DNA of 64,000 bases from CAZWLY01 sp964634465 (GTDB lineage: Bacteria > Desulfobacterota > Desulfarculia > G963662305): positions 12,471 to 76,470 of the forward strand of contig CAZWLY010000017.1 of NCBI GenBank assembly GCA_964634465.1, given 5' to 3'. Positions 58,819-64,000 of this stretch are shown one piece after another; within the stretch, counting starts at the first letter, position 1, and every line of letters begins with the position of its first letter. A program made the translations under genes and the position numbers. A model generated the notes under the pieces. It saw only the letters and a program-made list of their open reading frames with translations, did not search any database and was not told the origin of the DNA.

Positions 58819-59457
58819 TCAGACCCGGATGAAGTCCTCTTCCGGCAAGACAAGACAGGTCAGCCGCCCCCCGTAGACCGCGCCCGTGTCTATGCCGATG
58901 AGCCCTCTGCTTCTGAACGGCTCATTGAACGGCGTGTGGCCGAAGACTATCTTATACCGCCAATCCTCGGTCGAGTAAATAAACTCCTCCCTGATCCACA
59001 GCAGATCCTCGGGCCGCTGCTTTTCCAAGCCCAGGCCCGGTTTCAACCCGGCGTGGACGAAGAGATACCCCCCTTCCTCGTGCCAGAGCTTGAGGTTGGT
59101 CAGAAGATCCAGATGCTCGGCCGGCAAATCGGCCGGGGTCGGCTCGCTGGTCATCAGGCCGTAGGACGACAGCGTCGCCCCGCCGCCGTTGAAGGCGTAT
59201 ATCGCGGCCGACAGCTCGCCGGCCAGATAGTCGAGGAACATCTCCTCGTGATTTCCCTTCAACAAGACGAGGTCCTGGCCCGCGGCCTTCAGCTCCAGGA
59301 GGCGGTCGATGACGCCCTTGGGGTTCTCGCCCCGGTCGATGTAATCGCCCAGGAAGATCAACCGGTCCGTCTCCGGATCGGGCCCGATGGCCTCCAGCAA
59401 GGCGTCCAACTTGCCCAGACAGCCGTGAACGTCGCCGATGGCGTAAAGGCGCCTCAC
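58819..59457 (-). CDS. Serine/threonine-type metallophosphatase
   Basis: A 212-residue calcineurin-like phosphatase. GDVHGCLGKL (8-17), FLGDYIDRGENPKGVI, LLKGNHEEMF, YLFVHAGLKPG and IVFGHTPFNEPF provide all metal ligands. This is the PrpA/lambda phosphatase pattern. It overlaps the radical SAM gene upstream by 4 nt (ATGA). Confidence 0.88.
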   Translation of the reverse strand: MRRLYAIGDVHGCLGKLDALLEAIGPDPETDRLIFLGDYIDRGENPKGVIDRLLELKAAGQDLVLLKGNHEEMFLDYLAGELSAAIYAFNGGGATLSSYGLMTSEPTPADLPAEHLDLLTNLKLWHEEGGYLFVHAGLKPGLGLEKQRPEDLLWIREEFIYSTEDWRYKIVFGHTPFNEPFRSRGLIGIDTGAVYGGRLTCLVLPEEDFIRV

Positions 59458-60401
59458 AGCAAGAACCTGAGCAGTCGTCCCAGCCGGGGCTTGTCCAGCC
59501 GGGTCAAGCCGGCCAGGGCGGCCTGGGTCACGGCGGCGGCGTGCTCGTCGGGGGTGATGCGCCGGTCGAAGCCTTCCATTTCCGGGGCCCGGCCGCAGGG
59601 ACGGTACTGGGCCATGACGTTGAGGTAGGTGTCCTTGGACAGCCCGGCCAAGAATTCGACCACCGCCTTGGTCCCGGCCTGATCGTTGGGCAGGACCAGG
59701 TGGCGGACGATGAGCCCCCTTACGGCCAAGCCGTTCTCGTCGAGAATAAGATCGCCCACCTGGCGGTGCATCTCCCTCACCGCCGCCTTGGCTCGCTCGA
59801 AGTAGTCCGGCGCGGCGCAGACCCGGGCCGCCACCTTGGGATCGGCGAACTTGAGGTCGGGCATGTAGATATCGACGATGCCGTCGAGCAGCTTCAGCGT
59901 CTCCACCGACTCGTAGCCGCCGCAGTTGTAGACCAGCGGGAGGTCGAGCCCGCCCTCGATGGCCGCCGGCAGCGCGGCCAGGATGTGGGCCGTCTGGTGG
60001 GTCGGGGTGACGAAGTTGATGTTGTGGCAGCCCTGGCTCTTGAGGTGGAGCATGATCGCCGCCAAGTCGTCGATGGAAATCTCCTGGCCGCGGCCCAGCA
60101 GGCTGATGTCGTCATTCTGGCAAAAGGCGCACTTGAGGTTGCAGTGGGTGAAGAAGATGGTCCCGGAGCCGCGTTCGCCGACCAGGGGGCTCTCCTCGCC
60201 GAAATGGGCGTTGTAGGACGACACCACCGGTTTCTCGCCCGTCCGGCAAAAGCCCAGCCCGGCTTCCTCGAGGCGGCCGGTCCGATCCACCCCGCATTGG
60301 CGCGGGCACAGGTCGCACTCGGCCATCCGGGCCCAGGCGGCGTCGATTCTCTCTTTCAAAAGGCCCGATTCATAGGCGGCCAGATACGACGGTTCGGGCA
60401 T
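59454..60401 (-). CDS. PflX-like radical SAM protein
   Basis: A 315-residue radical SAM protein. The cluster motif is C87-x3-C91-x2-C94 (FTHCNLKCAFC). An N-terminal Cys set (CDLCPRQCGVDR, then GFCRTG) and FVTPTHQTAHILAALPAA, VYNCGGYESVETLKLLDGIV and DIYMPDLKFADPK are typical of the PflX/putative activating-enzyme group. Its substrate is unknown in general. ATG 60401 with GAGAGGG upstream. Confidence 0.88.
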   Translation of the reverse strand: MPEPSYLAAYESGLLKERIDAAWARMAECDLCPRQCGVDRTGRLEEAGLGFCRTGEKPVVSSYNAHFGEESPLVGERGSGTIFFTHCNLKCAFCQNDDISLLGRGQEISIDDLAAIMLHLKSQGCHNINFVTPTHQTAHILAALPAAIEGGLDLPLVYNCGGYESVETLKLLDGIVDIYMPDLKFADPKVAARVCAAPDYFERAKAAVREMHRQVGDLILDENGLAVRGLIVRHLVLPNDQAGTKAVVEFLAGLSKDTYLNVMAQYRPCGRAPEMEGFDRRITPDEHAAAVTQAALAGLTRLDKPRLGRLLRFLL

Positions 60402-60493
60402 CGATCCCTCTCCTCGCCCCAAGGGCAAATAAAACATAACATGCTCCCTCGCCCCCGGCCAGTTCCTCGACGGCCGCGCCGCGTTCAAAGCGG

Positions 60494-60522
60494 TTGATCG
60501 GCCGGAGTGCATGGTCTAAATT
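60494..60522 (+). promoter_or_regulatory. Possible promoter of the HPt gene
   Basis: TTGATC (60494-60499), 17-nt spacer, TAAATT (60517-60522), 35 nt before the ATG. Confidence 0.4.
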
Positions 60523-60556
60523 GACTGAAGGCGTCCAAACCAACCAGCGAGGCGGG

Positions 60557-60907
60557 ATGACCGATCTGAAGTGGGACAAAAAGGCCGCCGAGGCGCGCAC
60601 GATGGGCGATCCGGAGCTCTTGAACCAGCTCCTGGGCCTCCTGCTCGAAAGCGCCAAGGAGAACCAGGCCCTGATCGACCAGGCGCTCGAACGGGAGGAC
60701 GCCAAGGGAGTGATGGAGGCCGGCCACTCGTTGAAAGGCGCCGCGGCCAACATGGCGATGGAGAATCTTCGCGCCACAGCCTTCGAGATCGAGCAGGCCG
60801 GCCGGGCCGGCGACCTGGAGAGAGCCAGGGAACTGATGCCCCGGCTGGACGAACTGATCGACCTGCTGGCCGAAATCGCTCCGGCTTCGAAATCCTCGCC
60901 GGCCTGA
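60557..60907 (+). CDS. HPt-domain phosphotransfer protein
   Basis: A 116-residue four-helix protein. The phosphorylatable His57 lies in EAGHSLKGAAANMAMENLRA, the standard HPt motif, followed by AFEIEQAGRAGDLERARELM. It relays phosphate between receiver domains in a phosphorelay. No kinase or response regulator adjoins it. ATG 60557 has GAGGCGGG directly upstream. Confidence 0.88.
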   Translation: MTDLKWDKKAAEARTMGDPELLNQLLGLLLESAKENQALIDQALEREDAKGVMEAGHSLKGAAANMAMENLRATAFEIEQAGRAGDLERARELMPRLDELIDLLAEIAPASKSSPA

Positions 60908-60956
60908 CTTTCCCGGCCGCCGCGGTCGATGGCAAGCGTGAACAGTGGAGGTTGAT

Positions 60957-62270
60957 GTGGCTATCGAGAAGGCCGACTTGATCGTCAAGGGCGGACTGGT
61001 TCTGACCATGGACGCCGCCGGCGCCCGCTACGAGGATGGGGTGGTGGTGGTCAAGGACGGGCTGATTGCGGCCGTCGGGCCGGCCAGCCTGGCCGAGGAC
61101 TACCAGGCCGAAACCACCCTCGAGGCCGACGGCGGGTTGATTCTCCCCGGCCTGATCAACTGCCACACCCACGCCGCCATGACCCTCTTTCGGGGCCTGG
61201 CCGACGACCTGCCGTTGATGGAGTGGCTGGAGGGGCACATCTTCCCGGCCGAGGCCAAACTGGAGCCGGAGCTGATCGAGGTCGGAACCCGGCTGGCCGC
61301 GGCGGAGATGATCGCCTCGGGCGTCACCTGTCTGACCGATATGTACCTCTGGGAAGACGTCGTCGCCCAGGTGCTCGACGAGGCCGGCTTGAGGGCCCTG
61401 GTCGGCGAGGTGCTCTACGACTTTCCCTCGCCGCACTACGGCGAGCTGGATTCCGGCTTCGAGTTCACCAGGGACCTCATCGCTCACTACCAGGACCACG
61501 ACCGCATCTCGGTCATGGTCATGCCCCACGCCCTCTACACCTGCGCGCCCAGCCTCCTGGAACGGGCCTGGAAGCTGGCCGACGAGACCGGAGCCGGCCT
61601 CCACATCCACCTGGCCGAGAGCCCCGGCGAGGAAGCCATGGTCGCCGAGGCCCACGGCGTGCGCCTGGTGGAGCACCTCGACAACCTGGGTCTTTTGACC
61701 CCCAACCTGCTGGCCGCCCACGGAGTGCACTTCACCGACGCCGAGATCGAGCTCTTGGCCGAGAGGGGCGTCAGCGTGGCCCACTGCCCCGAATCGAACA
61801 TGAAGCTGGCCTCGGGCGTGGCCCGGCTGCCCGAGCTGTTGAAGGCCGGGGTCAAGGTTGGGCTGGGCACCGACGGGGCGGCCTCCAACAACGACCTGAG
61901 CCTGATCGGCGAGATGCGCTCCTGCGCCCTGATCCACAAGGCGGTCAGGATGGATCCGACCGTGGCCCCGGCCGAGGAGGTGCTCAAGCTGGCCACCATC
62001 GACGCCGCCAGGGCCATCGGTCTGGCCGATTCGATCGGCTCCCTGGAGCCGGGCAAGCAGGCCGACCTGATCGTCATCGACACCCGCGCGCCCCACCTGA
62101 CGCCGCTCTACAACCCCGTCTCCCACTTGGTCTACGCCGCCTTGCCCTCGGACGTGCGCCACACCGTGGTCGCCGGCAAGGTGCTCATGGCCGATCGGGA
62201 GCTTACGACCATCGAATTCAACAAGCTTCGGGGCGACGTGGCCCAGGCGGCTAAAAAGATCGGGGGGTGA
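60957..62270 (+). CDS. Amidohydrolase 1, MtaD-like (S-adenosylhomocysteine/methylthioadenosine deaminase group)
   Basis: A 437-residue metal-dependent deaminase. H70-x-H72 in LPGLINCHTHAAMTLFRG, metal His in HIHLAESPGEEAMV and AHGVHF, and the Asp in GLGTDGAASNNDLSL are all in place. The set matches the MtaD/SsnA branch that deaminates adenosine derivatives. GTG 60957 is preferred, since GGAGG lies 5 nt upstream; GTG 60945 is an alternative. A closely similar paralogue starts at 62613. Confidence 0.85.
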   Translation: MAIEKADLIVKGGLVLTMDAAGARYEDGVVVVKDGLIAAVGPASLAEDYQAETTLEADGGLILPGLINCHTHAAMTLFRGLADDLPLMEWLEGHIFPAEAKLEPELIEVGTRLAAAEMIASGVTCLTDMYLWEDVVAQVLDEAGLRALVGEVLYDFPSPHYGELDSGFEFTRDLIAHYQDHDRISVMVMPHALYTCAPSLLERAWKLADETGAGLHIHLAESPGEEAMVAEAHGVRLVEHLDNLGLLTPNLLAAHGVHFTDAEIELLAERGVSVAHCPESNMKLASGVARLPELLKAGVKVGLGTDGAASNNDLSLIGEMRSCALIHKAVRMDPTVAPAEEVLKLATIDAARAIGLADSIGSLEPGKQADLIVIDTRAPHLTPLYNPVSHLVYAALPSDVRHTVVAGKVLMADRELTTIEFNKLRGDVAQAAKKIGG

Positions 62271-62302
62271 TTCGCCCCCGAGACGAGGGGACGGCTCAAG
62301 CC

Positions 62303-62599
62303 ATGGCCGTTAAAGACGACGACTGGCAACCCGGCGACAACTCGACTGCCCTCAAGGCGATCATGACCTTCTGCTGGGAATGCCTGGGCGGCGAGACGCC
62401 GGTGGAGGAGTGCGCCGCCCTCGAATGCCCGCTCTATCCCTACCGGACCGGCAAGCCGACCAAGGCGGCGTTGAGAGACTCCAGGCGGGCCCGGCGGCTG
62501 GGCGATCGCCTCCAGGCCGGGGACAAAAAAACGGCCGATGCAGACGACCAAGAGGCCCTCTTCCACCCGCTCGAAGGTCAAGACGGCCTGTTCGACTGA
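62303..62599 (+). CDS. Small conserved Cys-rich protein
   Basis: A 98-residue protein. AIMTFCWECLGGETPVEECA followed by ALECPLYPYRTGKPTKAALR gives four Cys in a C-x2-C...C-x5-C pattern with a basic tail, like small conserved proteins found in deltaproteobacteria (CxxC...CPLxPYRxGK). A GTG at 62267 overlapping the upstream stop is an alternative start. Lies between the two amidohydrolases; role unknown. Confidence 0.6.
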   Translation: MAVKDDDWQPGDNSTALKAIMTFCWECLGGETPVEECAALECPLYPYRTGKPTKAALRDSRRARRLGDRLQAGDKKTADADDQEALFHPLEGQDGLFD

Positions 62600-62612
62600 C
62601 CCGGAGGCGGGA

Positions 62613-63956
62613 ATGCTCGGCCAGCTAAGAGAGTTGAAGAAGTTGGGAACGATCGACCTCATCGTCCGGGGAGAACTGGTCTGGCCCGGGCCGGGGACTG
62701 AACCCCTCGCCGACGCCGCGGTGGCCGTCCGGGAGGGCCGGGTGGTCCAGCTCGCCCCCTGGGCCGAGTTCAGGCGGGCCGGCCTGGAGACCGAGGTCGT
62801 CGGCGGCCGGCGCAAGCTGGTCATGCCGGGGTTGGTCAACGGCCACACCCACCTGGCCATGGTGCTCTTTCGGGGCCTGGCCGACGACTTGCCGCTGATG
62901 GAGTGGCTGGAGAAGCACATCTGGCCGGCCGAGGCGGCCCAGGTCAACGAGGAGATGGTCCGCCTGACCGCGTTGTTGGCTCTGGCCGAGTCGATCCGCG
63001 CGGGGGTGACCACCGTGGCCGACGGCTATTTCGGCGAGTCCGGAGCCGTGGCCGCCGCCGCCGAGGCCGGAATCAGGGCCGTTCTGGCCCAGGGAGTGAT
63101 CGACTTCCCCGCCCCCGGCGTGCCCGACCCGGCCCTGAACATCGACGTCGCCCGGCGCTTTTTGGAGACGGACAACCCGGCCCCGGAGAGAATCGACCTG
63201 GCCGTCTTCTGCCACGCCCCCTACACCTGCGGCCCGGAGACTTTGGCCAAGGCCCGGGATCTGGCCGCCGAGTTCAAGACCAAGCGGTTCATCCACCTGG
63301 CCGAGACCGCGGCCGAAACCGGCCTGGTAATGGAGCGGCACGGGAAGCGGCCGACGGCCTACCTGGACGGGCTCGGCTTTCTGGACGGCGACACGATCGC
63401 CGTCCACTGCGTCCACCTGGAGCCGGACGAGATCGCCCTGCTGGCCGAGCGGGGTGTTTCGGCCATCGCCTGCCCCGAGTCGAACATGAAGCTGGCCTCG
63501 GGCCGCGCCCGGGTGGCCGAGTGGCTTGAGGCCGGGCTCACCTGCGGCCTGGGCACCGACGGCGCCGCCTCCAACAACGACCTCAACCTCTTCGGCGAGA
63601 TGGCCAGCCTGGCGGTGTGGCACAAGGCGGCCGAGATGGACCCGACCGTGCTGCCGGCCGAGGAAGTCCTGGATCTGGCCACCCGGAAAGGGGCGCGGGC
63701 GCTGGGTTTGGAGGGAGTGGGATTCTTGGAGCCGGGCGCGGCGGCGGACATCATCAGCCTCGATCTGGACCAGCCCCACCTGCTGCCCTTCTACCGCCTG
63801 CCGGCCCAACTGGTCTACGCCGCCCACGGCGGCGAGGTCAGGGACGTCATCGTCGCCGGTAAGGTGCTGATGGAGAACGGGGAGCTGAAGACGATCGATC
63901 TGGAAAAGGTCAGGGCCGAGGTCAACCGCCTGGCCGAAAATAATTTGTACGGTTAG
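62613..63956 (+). CDS. Amidohydrolase 2, MtaD-like paralogue
   Basis: A 447-residue paralogue of the protein at 60957. Metal residues: MPGLVNGHTHLAMVLFRG, FIHLAETAAETGLV, VHCVHLEPDEIALLAERGVS and GLGTDGAASNNDLNL. The stretch FRGLADDLPLMEWLE is shared word for word with paralogue 1. The N-terminal barrel-flanking domain is more divergent. ATG 62613 with GGAGG upstream. The two enzymes probably act on related nucleosides. Confidence 0.85.
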   Translation: MLGQLRELKKLGTIDLIVRGELVWPGPGTEPLADAAVAVREGRVVQLAPWAEFRRAGLETEVVGGRRKLVMPGLVNGHTHLAMVLFRGLADDLPLMEWLEKHIWPAEAAQVNEEMVRLTALLALAESIRAGVTTVADGYFGESGAVAAAAEAGIRAVLAQGVIDFPAPGVPDPALNIDVARRFLETDNPAPERIDLAVFCHAPYTCGPETLAKARDLAAEFKTKRFIHLAETAAETGLVMERHGKRPTAYLDGLGFLDGDTIAVHCVHLEPDEIALLAERGVSAIACPESNMKLASGRARVAEWLEAGLTCGLGTDGAASNNDLNLFGEMASLAVWHKAAEMDPTVLPAEEVLDLATRKGARALGLEGVGFLEPGAAADIISLDLDQPHLLPFYRLPAQLVYAAHGGEVRDVIVAGKVLMENGELKTIDLEKVRAEVNRLAENNLYG

Positions 63957-64000
63957 CCTTCTTTCGTGACAAGGGAAAGGTGGTATAAAGAGCGGTTGGA

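Overview
The window is GC-rich DNA from a Gram-negative bacterium. Lipoprotein signals, LysM, PilZ and HD-GYP proteins and a P2/Mu-type contractile phage support that. The host part also carries an ADP-forming acyl-CoA synthetase, a 2-hydroxyacyl-CoA dehydratase pair with its activator ATPase, a PflX-like radical SAM enzyme and two MtaD-like deaminases. This suggests an anaerobe, most likely of the Desulfobacterota (deltaproteobacterial) type. The assignment is inference from gene content, because no rRNA is present.

Bases 1 to about 34,260 are a Mu-like transposable prophage whose left end (repressor, MuA) lies outside the window. The early region (1-6,300) runs on the plus strand: MuB, winged-helix proteins, a GemA with a zinc ribbon, Gam, an HD phosphohydrolase, DUF4258 and DUF4326 proteins, and a radical SAM enzyme. 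It is interrupted at about 6.3 kb by a cargo/insertion patchwork (6.3-10.0 kb). The patchwork holds an IS1380-like remnant, two related 160-bp direct repeats, a lipoprotein, an IS256/Sel1 chimera, a PLD-nuclease-like gene and an IS3 orfA stub.

The late region (10.0-34.3 kb) is reordered relative to Mu and split into divergent blocks: minus 14,021-10,066 (tail completion, gpU, gpX, hub D, baseplate J); plus 14,132-17,623 (terminase, spike, wedge); plus 17,723-25,568 (sheath, tube, protease, capsid, portal, gp30); minus 28,579-25,565 (tail chaperone with a -1 frameshift, tape measure); plus 28,705-34,263 (gpI, fibre, lysis, nuclease). Every block starts at one of three copies of a 16-bp palindrome, GTGTCCGCACGGACAC or a near match. 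Each copy has a -10-like hexamer exactly 19 nt away, and the two divergent sites have one on both sides. I read this as a symmetric, activator-dependent bidirectional late-promoter system, and it is the most interesting feature of the window.

Bases 34.3-39.7 kb are an accessory island, more A+T rich in its first part. It contains an XRE-type remnant, a PIN-GNAT-EVE-like protein overlapping an ASCH protein, and a STAND-like P-loop protein with near-identical 46-residue TPR units. That last gene is split by a 100-N assembly gap. The island could be prophage cargo or a neighbouring host island.

From tRNA-Arg(CCG) at 40.2 kb onward the DNA is ordinary chromosome: XRE-cupin regulator, fabD, rho, a glutamine-type ABC ATPase, two PilZ proteins, an MBL hydrolase, an alpha/beta-hydrolase lipoprotein, a LysM protein, a sodium:solute symporter with its small accessory protein, MoxR/VWA, HD-GYP, an acyl-CoA metabolism operon, a metallophosphatase with a radical SAM protein, an HPt protein and two MtaD-like amidohydrolases around a small Cys-rich protein.
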